Both the position numbers and the translations under genes were made by a program. The notes beneath the pieces were generated by a model. It was not told where the DNA came from and ran no database searches. It saw only the letters and a program-made list of their open reading frames with translations. Shown one piece after another: positions 37,764 to 49,975 of a stretch of 64,000 bases of DNA; positions within the stretch are counted from its first letter, which is position 1; the number at the start of each line of letters is the position of its first letter. The DNA is from Phascolarctos cinereus. Taxonomy: Eukaryota > Chordata > Mammalia > Diprotodontia > Phascolarctidae. The stretch spans positions 17,418,501 through 17,482,500 of the forward strand of contig NW_018343964.1 in assembly GCF_002099425.1 (NCBI RefSeq). Direction: 5' to 3'.

Positions 37764-38357
37764 CTCCCTTATTTATCTTCCCTCTAATCCCCCTTTTTTT
37801 TTCTCCTTTTCTCTCCTATTTCCTTGCTGAATTAAATGTATTTTTCTCCCTTCCTAACCAATTCAGAATGAAGTTCAAGTGTTATCAGCTCCCCCCACCT
37901 CCTTATCCTTGCTTGTAGGATGTCTATTTGTGTATCCTGATTATTTGAGATAATTTCCTCCTAATTTTTCCCCTTCTTCCTCTAGTATATTCCTCTTTCT
38001 CTCTCTTTCCATTCCTCTTTTAAAATCAAGACAGATGAGAATTAGTTCCAGATCTTCTGTCATCATGTCAGCCTAATTCTGTCTAATTATGACTCCTGAT
38101 GATGTAGGGCTCAAAGGGAATATATGTATCTAGAATGCTAGCAGTTTATCCTTGTTTAGTCCTTTATCATTGTTCATTTGTGTTTACACTTTTATTTTTC
38201 TTTTAACTGCTGTATTTGAACTTCAGAATTTCTATAAAGTTCTGGTCTTTTCATCAAAAATGCTTGGAAGTCTTCTATTTCTTTAAAGATCCCTTTTCTC
38301 TCCTATAGGATTATATTCAATTTTGCTAGGTAAGTAACTCATGGCTGTAAGATTTTA

Positions 38358-38430
38358 CATATATATGTATATGTGTGTGTGTGTGTGTGTGTGCACGCGC
38401 ACGCATATATATGCATACATACATACATAG
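38358..38430. repeat. (TA)n/(TG)n compound microsatellite
   Basis: ATATATGTATATG leads into (TG)n, then GCACGCGCACGC and ATACATAC repeats, within the HAL1. Confidence 0.9.
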
Positions 38431-39120
38431 ACACATATTTGTCTTCTGTACTATGGTATTCCAAGCTCTCCTCTTCTTTACAATAGTAGTTGCTGAATCA
38501 TGCATAATCCTGACTGTGGCTCCTCAGTACTTCAATTCTTCTTTGCTGGCTGCTTGAAGCATTTTTTTCTTTGACCTGGAAGCTCTGAATTTTGGCCATA
38601 CTTCCTAGGAGTTTTCATTTGGTGATTCTTTCAGGAAGTAACCAGTGGATTCCTTCTATTTCTACATTGCTCTCTGTTTCTAAGAGATCTGGGCAGTTTT
38701 CTTTTAAGATCTTTTGAAATATGATGTCTAGCTTCTTATTTTAGTTATAGCATTCAGGTAGTCTGATTATTCTTAAATTTTTTCTCCACAATCTGTATTC
38801 CAGATCAGTTGTTTTTGCAATGAGACAGCTTGAATGTTCTTTTTTTCCAGACATTTGACTTTGTTTTAATATTTCTTCTCTCATGGAGTCATCTGCTATT
38901 TGATTCTTTCTATTTTTCAGAGTTTATTGCTCAGTCCAGGTTTTGTACTTCTTTTTGGCAAGCTGCTAATTCCTTTTCCAGTTCTTTCTTCCACAGCTTT
39001 CATTTTCTTTCTGATTTTTTTCCTTTAGCAGTCTCAATTCATTGACAAAAAAAATTAACTTTTTAAAAGTATATGTTTTATTTCTTTGATCCAGCAATTT
39101 AACTCTTTTTAAAAACTCTT

Positions 39121-39281
39121 CGAGCAGGTAGATGGCACAGTGGATAGAGCTCTGCCCTTGGAATCAGGAGGACTTGAGTTCAAATCTGGCCTCAGACACT
39201 TGACACCTATTAGCTGTGTGACCCTGGGCAAGTCATTTGACTCCAATTGCTTTGCCAAAAAGGAAGGGAAAAAAAAAGGAA
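39121..39281 (+). repeat. WSINE1-like SINE with 10-bp target duplication inside HAL1
   Basis: GATGGCACAGTGGATAGAGC ... GACTCCAATTGCTTTGCC with an A-rich tail. AAAAACTCTT occurs at 39,111-39,120 and 39,282-39,291. Confidence 0.9.
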
Positions 39282-40509
39282 AAAAACTCTTGCTTCATCT
39301 CTTTGGAGAATTCTCATTGAATGTGTGCCCAGCCTGTGTTTTCCTTTGAGGCTTTTCTTGTAGATATTTTGGAGTCATTCTCTTCTAGGTTTGTATTTTG
39401 TGTGTCCTTGTAGCTTTTTATGGTGGGATTCTTTCTATTTGCTCATTCTTTCAGCCTACTTTCCAGCTTTGGACTCTTAGGGTCAGGTCTTATACTTCAA
39501 TAGGGAAGATCCTACTGCTGCTTCCTTGGTGTATTGAATGTGTGTTGTTCCAGGATCTGAGGGTCAGTTTAGGCCCTGGAACTACAAACTTTTCAGTGCT
39601 CCCAAAGTGATCTGATCCAGAGCCAAATCTGACTACTAGCTTCCTGGCCTAAACTCTACAAGTTCCTAACCTAAGTTTGAATCTGAGCAGCAGTAGACTG
39701 CTTCTAGATGTCACTATGCCACTGTCATCTAATGGAGAATCTCTACTAGTTTAGAGTTACAGAACTGCAGTCTCCCCTTTGGTTTGGGATTCCTGCCCTG
39801 GTTATTCTTCTAGAGTTGTCAGATTGGGCTGGAGGCTAGGACAGATACCCTACCCGCTTCTGGTATCTGCACCAGATTTCAGCTGCTGGCTCCTCAACTT
39901 GCTCTTCTCTATATACCACCTAGGGCCTGCGACCTTTGGGGAAGATGGAAGAGGCAAAGGTCCATTTCCACCCCGATCCCCATCGGTCCACCCTGGTTCT
40001 GTGACCTAGCACTAGGTAATAGGCAACAAAGGTGCCAGTTCACATCTGTCTCTGTCCAGGTAAGGGCCTGGGGGGTGCCCCAGTATGGGTCTGGAACCAC
40101 TTCTTGCCTCAGTTTACAGCCTCTCTCCGGGCTCCTGTATGCTCTGCTCCAAGCGCTCCACACTATGCCTAGTCCCCAGTGTCCATGGATTTCTCTATCT
40201 CCTTGTGCCAACCCTGCCTGTAAAAATGATTCGCTACGACTCTTTCTTGAATTTCCCAACAGGAGTGTGTCTGGTGCTTTTTCTAGATCTGTTGGAGGAA
40301 TTTGGAGGTGGAAGCTCCTTCCTGCACTGCTCCTCATCGCTCCACAGTCCTGGCTCCTCCCCTCTTTGCTATTGTTAGTAACCTGCCCTTGTCCTTTTTC
40401 CTCCCTATCCCCTTTCATTTCTGCTCCCATTCTTAGAACCCGAACTATATGGCTGTACCCTCCCTGAACCTTATAGAGGTGAAGATTTGTTAATTATTCG
40501 ATAAATATT

Positions 40510-40645
40510 TCAGAGCACATAAAGTGTCCAATCAAGTCAATTAGCATTTATTTAGTATCTGCTAAGTGCTTGGGATACAAAGAAAGGCAAAAACAGTCCC
40601 CACCCTCAAGGAACTCACAGTCTAAAGTTCAGGAAGGAAAGGGAT
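40510..40645 (+). repeat. Old dispersed repeat fragment (LINE-like)
   Basis: TCTGCTAAGTGCTTGGGATA and CCACCCTCAAGGAACTCACA match motifs at 25.5, 59.05 and 63.4 kb. The family is probably an ancient LINE but is not resolved. Confidence 0.5.
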
Positions 40646-40864
40646 CATTGTAGACTGAAATTGTCAGGTAAGCTTTCATGGCAGATGAGACTTGAGCATC
40701 AGTATTAGATCATCAGAGAGAATTGTAGATAACCACTAAGTCCTATCTCTTTTCGAGGATTAACTCAAGTGCTACCCCCTGCAAGAGCCCTTGAAATACC
40801 ATTGGTTTTGGAGGGCTTATTTTCTGATCTTAGTTGAATGAGTATCTGGATTTGGAATTGACTT

Positions 40865-41062
40865 CAGGGGCAGGGAACCTGCAGCCTCAAGGCCGTCTGT
40901 GGCCTTCTAGGTCCTTGGGTGCAACCTTTTAACTAAGTCCAAGTTTTACAAGTTTATTAATTAAAGGGACTTGTTCTGGGAAGTTTGGATTCAGTCAAAG
41001 GGCTGCACTTGAGGCCCTAAAGAGCCGCATGTGGCCGTGAGGCTGCAGGTTCCCCACCTCTG
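40865..41062. mobile_element. hAT-type MITE, 198 bp
   Basis: The left end CAGGGGCAGGGAACCTGC and the reverse-complemented right end CAGAGGTGGGGAACCTGC extend to a 24-base inverted repeat with two mismatches. It has no coding capacity. No clear target duplication is seen. Confidence 0.85.
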
Positions 41063-41694
41063 GACTAAGTGATGACCATGTGAACTTTGAAAGGTCAGGA
41101 GAGGTATCAAAGATCTCTCCATCAAATGGCATTTGCAGCAGAATCCACCAGGCTTTATGCCAGCTTGGGTAAGAGTTTATGGCCTCTCCTGACCTCTATA
41201 CCCTCAGTATCTCATCCTTCTTCTCCAATCAATAAATATTTATTAAGCTCCTTATATGCCAAGCACTTGTGTCAGCCAGTCTGCAAAGATCAAGAGGCAA
41301 GAAAATTGGCTGGTTAACTAGTACCTTTTTCTGAGGGCACCCCAGTTCTGGTTGCGCAACCAATCAACAGTCAACCTCTTCATCTTATGGTTGGCACTGG
41401 AACCAGTTACAGAATGTCTGTGCATGCTCCAATACAGGGAGCAAAGTGCATTTATTGCACGTTATCATGCCTTTCTAGAAAGACTCTCCAGACTCTTTCA
41501 CATGAGTGTTTTATTTCCTCCCCAAACTCCACCCCTGACACTATGATCCCAAATGTTCCTTATCCAATCCTTACTGTGTTCAAGTCACTGTATGCAGAAC
41601 TGAGAACGCAAAGACAAAATTCAAAACAGTAAAAACAGCCCCTTGTGGAGTTTACATGTTATTAGAGGGATACAACCTGTTGGTTGATTGGTTG

Positions 41695-42275
41695 GTGGGT
41701 TGTCCTTTGTTCTTGAAGAGGACCAAAATGACATCACTATGTTGGGGTAAAATGGTACGGGTGATGTCTTTTGACTCGTGCATAAATTGGATTTAAGTGA
41801 AGCAGAATTGCACAGAGTCTTCCACCTGACTCTCTTTCAGAGTCATCACAGTCCAGTGGCAAGGCAAAAGTCAAGACAGCTGGTGATGGCCTAGGATACA
41901 GTGAATGACCTTGATGTTTTCCATGTCTGACCAAACTGAAAGGGCTCCACAACACCTGCTTCAGCCTCCTTCATGGCCACTGGAAGAAATTGTTCTCATT
42001 TGCCCATTCTGCCATGAGAAGTCCTCCCATGCTTGAAGTAGACACCACTCTAGCTCACCAACAGGTTTGAGATCCCCTCAGTCATCCTCAACCTGGTTTA
42101 ACCCATCTGCCAAAACAGTTACCCAGATCTTGCTATTGCGTATACTATAGCTTCTTGGAGCCGCAGGTGAGAATTGGATGAATCAGGTGGACACCAAAAG
42201 AGGCAAGCAGCCCTCAAAAGGGCTCAGCAGCCCTCACACCAGAGGTACTAGTCTTCCCCGAACACTCCTATACCC
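41695..42275 (+). repeat. Dispersed repeat family U, longest copy
   Basis: It opens TTTGTTCTTGAAGAGGACCA and includes GGATTTAAGTGAAGCAG and CAGTCCAGTGGCAAGGC. It then runs about 350 bases beyond where the other copies stop (GAAATTGTTCTCATTTGCCC ... CTTCTTGGAGCCGCAGGTGA). The shorter copies may be fragments of this longer element. Confidence 0.65.
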
Positions 42276-43090
42276 CAACATGTAAATAGATAAGTATATA
42301 CATGATCATTTGAGATGAGAGAGAATACTAACACGTAGAGGCATTAGGAAAGGCTTCCATTAGGAGGTAGTCCATGAACTGAGTCTTTGAGGAAGACAGG
42401 GCTTCTAAAAAGGGTGGGGAGGAAGGCATGCTTTCCATAACAGGCAGCCTAGGCAAGGTCATGATGTTAAGGGATGAAATGCAGAGCTTAGGCAACATTG
42501 GGTTCCATTTTGGCTAGAATAGAGAGAAGGTAAGGGCTGGTTCTTTTTTAACCATGGTATTTGGTACCCAGCCCAGCACTGATTAGGCTGGTTGTGATGC
42601 CTGCATCTGATTAAGATCTAGAAAGAATCTGTTCCCACTACTGTGTACAAATGCAATGCTTGCCTGAAGCAAGAGGAATATTTAGCTGTTTCTCATAGAC
42701 ACCACACTTAGTTTAGTGTTTGACTTCCCAGCACCTAGAGAAAGGGCACCGGTGGAGCACCTTAATATTTACTGAATAATAACTGAAACATTCCTATAAT
42801 TTTCCTCATTCTCTATTCTCATCCATGAACTTTTAGGATTAAAATTATCACCTCTTTTGTCTCCCAGTTCTACTCTCTCCACCCTCTCTGCCCACTTCAC
42901 ACCACCTTCTCCCTTAACCTCTAGGAAAAACCTATAGAAGTATACAAAGGGGAAGGGGAGGGAACAGGAAGGATGAGAAAAGGAGTTAATGATGTAATGT
43001 TTTCCACCAGCAGATAAGAGGGAAGAGTAAACTGGGACAAGTCTAGCCCTAGAGGAAGAAACATTGATTAATAGTTGTAGATATGAGTCT
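42276..43090. other. Intergenic, old dispersed repeat and unassigned sequence
   Basis: 42,295-42,550 resembles an old dispersed motif set (TAGTCCATGAACTGAGTCTT). 42,560-43,090 shows nothing recognised. Confidence 0.35.
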
Positions 43091-43094
43091 GGAA

Positions 43095-43300
43095 ATGAAA
43101 TCATAGATTTAAAACTAGAAAGGAATTTCTGTGGTCTTCTGGTCTAATCCTCTCATTTTACAGATGAAGAAAATGAGGCCTAGAGAAGTTGTGACTTGCG
43201 AAAGGTCATGCAGATAGGAAGTAGGAGAACTAGGAATGAGCACAGGTCCTCTGACTCTTAATCCAGCTGCGTTTCCATTATATCATAATGTCTCATGTCT
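43095..43300 (-). repeat. MIR-type SINE
   Basis: CTCATTTTACAGATGAAGAA and CACAGGTCCTCTGACTCTTA mark a reverse copy. Confidence 0.72.
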
Positions 43301-43589
43301 TGGCACAGCAGTGTACATGATTCTGAACTAAAAGTTTCTTTACACTCATACACATACATATCACTAATTGTTATGTTTCTACTCCTCCTCTTCCTCCCAC
43401 CTCAGCTTTTTAATTTGAAAATTCAAGGGTCATCATCTGTTTTGTTCTAACCAAATTCTTCGATTTCCCATAGGATACTGAAAATCTGGTTTTCAGATTT
43501 AATCACTTCTAAAGGTTGCCCAGGACACAGATGGCCCTGCCCCACAGGGAACTTAGATTTGGGGAGAACTCAAGATCCAGGGTTTCATT

Positions 43590-43790
43590 TGATCATAGAT
43601 TTAGAATTGGAAGGGACTTCAGATCATCCAGCCCAACCCCCTCTTTCTATGAATTAAGAAAAAGAAGCCTATAGGAGTTAAGTGGCTTACCCAAGATGAC
43701 AGAAGTAGCAAATGACAAGGCTATGATTGAACCATAGGTCCCCTGACTACAAACTTTGCACTATACCATAAAGGTGCATTGATGGAGCAA
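43590..43790 (-). repeat. MIR-type SINE
   Basis: ATTTAGAATTGGAAGGGACT and GTTAAGTGGCTTACCCAAGA mark a reverse copy. Confidence 0.7.
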
Positions 43791-43799
43791 CTTCCCAAA

Positions 43800-44400
43800 G
43801 GAGACTTTAACAAGGAGAAAGACCAATCCTTCCTCCTTGGCTGGAATAAAACAGTAGAGTTTGAGTAAAATATCAAAGGAGATAAAAAGAATGACTATAG
43901 AATGGAATTCTCTTCATATTGACCTTGGGCAAATTCACAAAACATTTGTTATTAACTGCCTACTTTGTGAAAGGTACTGTGTTAGATACCCGGAGGAGAA
44001 TACTTAACTGCCTCTATGATCTCATAGATGTGAATGTTCTCTCCAGTCGCACAGATTAAAACTAGATCCATATCTGCCCATTCTGTTGGACTCTTATCCA
44101 TTTCTTCCCACAAATTTGGCTTTATCAGAGGCTAGGGAAAGAATACAACATTTATTAAAATAAGTATACTAGGAAAGACAGAACATTAGCTCAATCAGGG
44201 AAGACTTCATGGAGGAGGTAGTACTTAAGCTGAACCTCCAATAAAAAGAACTAGAGAAGACTACATTTCAGGTATATTGAGAGGAATGCATTTCAGATAT
44301 GGGGCAACTTGTGTGAATACATGGAGATAGGAGATAGAATATCAAGTTGGGGAGGTTTTATGATTGTGTTATGAGAAAGTCTTGGAAATGACAGTATTGA
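43800..44400. other. Intergenic, old dispersed repeat
   Basis: TCATGGAGGAGGTAGTACTT and CATGGAGATAGGAGATAGAA belong to an old dispersed family also seen at 42.3, 50.6 and 63.5 kb. No gene is visible. Confidence 0.4.
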
Positions 44401-44602
44401 CTTCTTCCTAAGTTCAAATCTGGCCTCAGACACTTGCTAGCTGTGTAACCCTGGGCAAGTCACTTCACCCTGTTTGCCTCAGTTTCCTCATCTCTAAAAT
44501 GAGTGAGAGAATGAAATTGCAAACCACTCCAACATCTTTGCCAAATACACCTCAAATGGAGTTACAAAAAGTTGGATATAACTGAAACAAGTGAACAACA
44601 AC
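44401..44602 (+). repeat. MAR1 SINE, 5'-truncated
   Basis: GACACTTGCTAGCTGTGTAA, TTGCCTCAGTTTCCTCATCT and AAATTGCAAACCACTCCAAC are present. Confidence 0.88.
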
Positions 44603-45350
44603 AACTTGGAGTAAGTGAGATCATAAAGGGAGGAAATGTAGAAAGAAAATATAGGAAAACTGAAGACAGAGCTCTAGAGAACAGTCATATGAAGAGACAG
44701 GAGATAACTGATAACCCAACATGGGGAACTGAAAAAGAACACTCAGACATGGGGCAGGAGAATCAGGAGAGGGGAATAGCAGAGAGGCCAAGCATCCAGA
44801 AAGAAGCAGGTGGCTAACAGTGTCAGAAGCTAGAGGGTACAAAGAACGAAGATGGAAAGAAGGCTGTTTCATTACCTAAAAGATCATTGGTAACCTGAGG
44901 GAGAACAGTATCAGTCAAGTGGTGGGATCAGAAGCCAGATTGTGAGAGCTGAGAATGAATGAGTAGTGAGGAAATAAAAGAAATGAATTTAGATTATTTT
45001 TTCCCCTAGAATATGGTAGTAAAATGGAGAAGAGATATATGATGATAGGAGGGGATAGGAGGGGATAGGATGATTGAGAGGACAGTAAAATCAAGTGAGG
45101 ATTTTTTAAAAGATGAGGCATATCTGAATATGTTTATAGGAAGTGGGCAGGGCTCCAGGAGCTAAGATGAAATTGAACATGAGAGAGGAGGAATGTTGAC
45201 AGTGGCGCCTTTGACAAGAAGAAAGATCAGTCCTTCCTCATTGATGGGAATAAAGCAGTACAGGTTGGGGGAGGGTGTAGAGGACTGTGAGGTCTGGAGT
45301 ACAGGACACGAGGGACCTTAAAACAGATGTCCCCAATTTTGTCATTATGT
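44603..45350. other. Intergenic, purine-rich, unassigned
   Basis: The stretch is rich in GAAAG/GAGAGG and contains the direct repeat AGGAGGGGATAGGAGGGGAT near 45,050. It looks like a decayed repeat with no coding signal. Confidence 0.35.
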
Positions 45351-45359
45351 TAAGTTGGA

Positions 45360-45528
45360 CATCACTAATGTGAAAATATGTTTAATAGGAATGTATATGT
45401 ATAGGCTATATCAGATTGTGCACCGTCTTGGGGAGGATGGTGGGGAGGGAGGGGGAGAAAAATTTTAAACTCAAAAGCATATGGAAGTGATTGTTGATAA
45501 ATCAAAATAAATTAATTTTTTTAAAAAG
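45360..45528 (+). mobile_element. L1 3' end insertion with 9-bp target duplication
   Basis: TAGGAATGTATATGTATAGG, GGAGGATGGTGGGGAGGGAG and the tail AAATCAAAATAAATTAATTT are the marsupial L1 3' UTR pattern. TAAGTTGGA occurs at 45,351-45,359 and 45,529-45,537. Confidence 0.85.
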
Positions 45529-45597
45529 TAAGTTGGAGATATCTGATGAGAGAAGGGTTTGGTGTGGCATTGGGAACTTAAGGAGAGAAGAGGTTAG

Positions 45598-46085
45598 CGG
45601 GAGTCAAGATGGTGGAATAAGAAGTAAATCGCTCTTACCCTCCCTTTTTAACCTCTGAAAGCCCAGAAAATATCACCCCAGGAAAAACCCAGGAATAGCT
45701 GAATCAGAAGAACAATAGGGTGCAGCAGTCCAGTAGCCCAGGATAGGATTAATGGGAAAGGCCCCTCTTGCCCTGGGGGAAGGGGAGCAGTACTGAACGG
45801 GAGGGGTCCCAGCAAGCTAGTGGAAAGTCCCACCTTAGCATAACTGGAGGAGATCCTGAAACCCAGGTGGTGGAGCAGGCAAACACCAACACTTGGACCC
45901 CCAAGTGCCTCACTGAGGGTGGGGGAACCAGTGGAAACCGGCTTGGAAAACTACCAGGTGCCTCGAAATTCTACAGCAACCAGCTCTCCCAGTGCCTCAG
46001 CAAAACTGAGGGAAGTAATGCTCCAAGGGGCCCCAGGCAGATAAACATCCTGCAACATCCATCTGAAAGGAGCTGAAGAAAGAGA
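45598..46085 (+). mobile_element. L1 5' UTR fragment
   Basis: GGGAGTCAAGATGGTGGAAT and CGCTCTTACCCTCCCTTTTT are followed by GC-rich leader sequence up to CTGCAACATCCATCTGAAAG. This resembles the start of marsupial L1 elements. A frame of about 100 codons lies in it, but it is leader, not a gene. Confidence 0.65.
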
Positions 46086-46429
46086 AAGGAAGGAAAGGCC
46101 TGGGTGAGCAGGAAATCTCCAGGTGAGAAGAGGTTTGCAACAAATCTAGAGTGTCAATGAGGAAGAATTAAAATTTTGTCAGATGGTAATGAGGACCTAA
46201 TGGGGGGGGGGGAGCTTGAATTTGTAGTGATGCAGTTGGCACCGCAGTCTAATTTCCTTTAAAGATATTCAGTATCATGGGAAATGGGAGATGGTGAAGA
46301 TGGTCCTCATTTGAAGACTGTCAAGGTTTGAACAGTGGGAAGAAAAGGGGTAGGAGGGTCAAGGTTGGAGAACAGTGTACAAGTATAATTGGCTTTCTGT
46401 AAGGTTAAGACTAAAGAGAAAGGAAGTGA

Positions 46430-46770
46430 GGCCCCCTCCCTCCCCAAGACAGCATGCAATCTGATAGAGGCTATACATATACATTCCGATTAAGTGTATT
46501 TTCACATTAGTGATGCTATAAGGAAGCATTAGAACCAATAGGAGGAACCACCAGAAAGAGGAAACAAAACACAACAGAAGAAAAAAAAATAGCAAATAGT
46601 ATGCTTTGATCTGCATTCAAACTCCATAGTTCTTCCTTTGGAGGTGGATAGCATTTTCCATCGTGAGACCTTTGGAGATGTCTTAGATCCTTGCATTGCT
46701 GAGAAGGGCTAAGTCTATCACTTAGTCATCAAACAACGTGGCTGTTACTGTGGCATGTAAGTACGCATAC
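46430..46770 (-). mobile_element. L1 3' end fragment
   Basis: Reverse-complemented: AAAATGCTATCCACCTCCAA, GAAGAACTATGGAGTTTGAA and AATGTATATGTATAGCCTCT, ending GTCTTGGGGAGGGAGG. This is the same 3' UTR type as 45,360-45,528. Confidence 0.75.
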
Positions 46771-47650
46771 TTTATCAGGGCAAGGGTTGGGGCTGAGAGG
46801 AAGACATTTACCAGTACTAGCCTCCTTGCAAATGGAAAGTAAGTAACCTGGAGACCTCTAGATCATTGAAAAAAGAATCTAAACTCAATGAAGGAGGCCA
46901 ACAGAGTGACCCTCAAAAAGAAAAGGGGGAGGTTTTATGACTGTGGTATGAGAAAGTCCTGTAAATGACAGTAGAGAACAAGGAGGATGCTGCCTCCTTC
47001 TGGTCTAGTGTATTTTGGCACGCATTCTGGAATATATTTTGGAAGCTAAGAATGCAGTATCTTCTGGAAGGAAGGAAGTTTCTACAAATACAAAAATACA
47101 GAACGTTAAAGAAAATCTAGAATGAAAGGAAGTTTGTCAGTGTTAGGAGTTCCAGGGAGGGAAAATGGAAAGAAAGCAAAAGGAAAAGGACTGGGAAAGG
47201 GTAGAGTTGAGTCTACAGGATTAGAGAGAGGTAATGGGGAAGGGGGTTTTCATCTCAAGAAATGGGAACTCTGAATCACAGGACTCAGAGGAGAAAGAAG
47301 GACAGATTTGATAGCCACAGGACTGGGGTATTACCAGTTGGTAGGTGCCCCCAACCTCCACAGTCCATGATAGTGGAGGTAACAATGTTGTTGTGTGTGT
47401 TCAGGCTCCAAACATTAGGCACTGGAGTACGGAGGGGAGACAGGAGGTCATGAGAAGTCTGAGTCATAAATAACACCTACTGCAGAAAGGGCATGACCAG
47501 GGCCTGGGACACCACACTTGATATAAAGCTGTGTGTATGTACATGCTCTACCTATGGGGATATCTTCTAGGTGTGGCTGCTATCCCACCAACTTGGGATG
47601 AAGCTACGCAGCTGAAGCCATGTGTGAATTCTTTTTTTTTTCCTAATAAA
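46771..47650. other. Intergenic, nothing recognised
   Basis: The only link to other sequence is 46,925-46,970, which resembles 44,350-44,392 (GAGGTTTTATGAYTGTG, then TATGAGAAAGTC). Confidence 0.35.
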
Positions 47651-47657
47651 TATTTTG

Positions 47658-47790
47658 TGCCTTTTTTTTTTTTGCTTTTTTGGTGAGGCAATCAGGGTTA
47701 AGTGACTTGCCCAGGGTCACACAGCTAGTAAATGTCCTGGGTCTGAGACTGGATTTGAACTCACATCCTGACTCCAAAGCCATGTGTAAA
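47658..47790 (-). repeat. WSINE1-like SINE
   Basis: TTGGTGAGGCAATCAGGGTT, ACTTGCCCAGGGTCACACAG and GATTTGAACTCACATCCTGA are present. The T-run on the left is its A-tail. Confidence 0.87.
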
Positions 47791-49190
47791 TTCTATCCAA
47801 TCCTTGCAGTTCCAATTTCCAGGCATGGATTGCCCCAGGCCTCTTTTGCCATCTTCTGGCATATTTGAAAATTAAGGCCTTTGTCCAAAATCCCAAGGAG
47901 CTTTAGCTGGCTATAGAAAACTCTGTGCAGAGGGCTGATTCCTTTAGCTCTAGGGACGTGCAGCTAAGGGCAATCCCAAGACAACACTCTGAGGCTGTGA
48001 GAAAGATGAGAATCAAGTATTTTTCTGCTTCTGCCCAGTCACTGTCTGTTGACCTTTGAGTTTATAGTTTCTGAACAGAAAAAACTGAGAAGAGCCATCA
48101 TACCCAACTAGGGGAAATAAAGTTTCTCCTGAACATAAGTTAATGGCAGAAGCCTCCATCCTTGAGTTACTGCTTTCTTCACAGACCTTCATCCCAGCAT
48201 TCAGCGCCTATACCAGAAGGATCAACTGTAACCCAAAGACAAGAGACGTTCCTCATCCACCCCCAGGACCTGGTGGAACACAGCCCCCATTGGAAGTGTT
48301 ATGTTCCCATACCTTTTCCTGGAGACCCCCCCTTCTGTCCCCCAAATATCCTTCTAGTAATTTAGTTTCATATAAGTAAGTTTGGCACATGGGTTGTTTT
48401 TCATTTTTCTGATTTACCACAAAATCACCAATTTAGAAGACATTTGCTTTTGTATAGCGGGCAAAACGAATAAGCTCCTATTACCACTCTCAATTCCTTA
48501 ATTCACTAATGTGACATGGAAACACAAAGTAAAAATAATAAAGTGAGGTAGCCATTTCTATGAAAGTTACTGTGTTCTTAAACCATAAAGACTGGAGAAA
48601 AATAAATGGTGAAAATTCAAATACAGCCAGGAACAAAAGCCCATAAGCCTCAAAATTTCAGAATGTTTAATTTAAATTTATATTGATTACAATAAAAATA
48701 TCATAAAAGCAGAAGTAAATTATCTCATTGGCACACTGATTCAGGGAGATTTCATTCTTAATCATGTTGCTAAAATAGGAAATGTCCATTAGTTTAAGCT
48801 AATTTTCAATATCTCTAAAAGCATTCATACACTCCCCTTAGGCCAATCCCAGCCTTATAACTCCATTCCAATCGAAATTCTATTCTCCTGCCCTCCATTC
48901 TTGTTAGAAATATTCCTGTCCCAGAAAAGTTCCAAAATAATGTCTCTCCATATTAAAAACTCACATATCAAGTACAGTCCTATTTCCTAATGGCAGGAAA
49001 ATAAAGATAACAAGTGATTCGTGAAATAGAGTCTACTAGTGGTAAAAAGACAGTAGGAAGATGTGAAAGAAGCAAGTGTCTGAGTACTCCGATTTATCCT
49101 CAAATAGGGAATGTCAGAAACATTACACTTTAGCAGGCTTGCTAATTTTTCCTCAGTTCTTTCTGTTACTTTTAAGAGATGCCATTTTTA
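47791..49190. other. Intergenic, unassigned, largely repeat-free
   Basis: No exon, SINE or LINE is recognised, especially in 48,380-49,130. This could be old unique sequence. Conservation would have to be tested by alignment. Confidence 0.35.
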
Positions 49191-49194
49191 ATTA

Positions 49195-49975
49195 GTCTAT
49201 TTTTGAAAAAACGAATTTTATTGATGTCTTCAATTTTTTACATCACCAGAATTTTTGTTTTGTTAGGCAACGGAGTTAAGTAATTTGCCCAGGGTCACAT
49301 AGCTAGTACGCGTTATGTGTCTGAGGCCGGATCTGAACTCAGGTCCTCCTGACTCCAGGGCCAATACTCTATCCACTGTGCCACCTAGCTGCCCCCTAGA
49401 ATTACCAGAATTTCTTCCAGTGTTCCTCCTCTTTTCTCATCCAAGAGAGCCATTCCATATTACAAATTATATTTTTAAAGGAAAAAAAAAAGGAAGAAGA
49501 AAAAATTAGCAAAACTGATCAACATATCAAAAAAGTCTGAACACATGAGAAACACACCATTCCTGTGGACATCCCCACGTCTGCAAAGGAGTGAGGTGGG
49601 CGTGTCTTCTCATTTCTGTTCTTTGGGCCATGTTTGTTCTTTGTAAATTTTCAACTTTTCACTTTTGATTATGTTGTGCTTATTCTTTCTGTTTAATTTG
49701 ATTACATTAATTCTGTTTAATTTCATTTGCATCACTGTAGTCATTGTGAGTGTTGTTTTTTTTCTTTCTTCTGTTTATTTCACTCTGCATCAGTTCATAT
49801 AGATCTTTCCATGCTTCTCTGTCTCCATCACTTCATCATTTCTTACAGCACATTAACATTCCATTACATTCATGTACCAAAATTTGTTTAGCTATTCCCC
49901 AATAAATGGGAATCTACTTTGTTTCCATTTCTTTACTACCACAGAAAGTTTAGCTTATTATTATTATCCATTCTT
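49195..49975 (-). mobile_element. L1 3' fragment interrupted by a SINE
   Basis: The plus strand reads AAAAAACGAATTTTATTGAT, CACATTAACATTCCATTACA, TTGTTTAGCTATTCCCCAAT and GGGAATCTACTTTGTTTCCA. This is the reverse of the L1 ORF2 end and 3' region also seen at 8.9 kb. Confidence 0.72.
49256..49396 (-). repeat. WSINE1-like SINE inside L1
   Basis: GTTAGGCAACGGAGTTAAGT, CTGAACTCAGGTCCTCCTGA and the end GTGCCACCTAGCTGCCCC are present. Confidence 0.9.

Larger units (their letters stand above)
37480..40385 (-). mobile_element. HAL1 (half-L1), nearly complete but old
   Basis: On the minus strand a GC-rich L1-type 5' UTR (about 40,385 to 39,300) leads into decayed ORF1 (about 39,110 to 38,220; traces of the LQAARKK...[11 protein letters not shown] region lie at 38,240-38,570). 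ORF1 is followed directly by a purine-rich 3' UTR, without ORF2. The element carries a MAR1 at 37,525-37,763, a WSINE1-like SINE at 39,121-39,281 and an expanded TA/TG tract at about 38,358-38,430. Its 3' end, near 37,480, is approximate. ORF1 has many disruptions. Confidence 0.75.

Noticed and set aside
39909-40467. Overlapping open frames of 173 and 130 codons on opposite strands
   Set aside because: They lie in the GC-rich 5' leader of the HAL1 element and have no protein similarity that I recognise.
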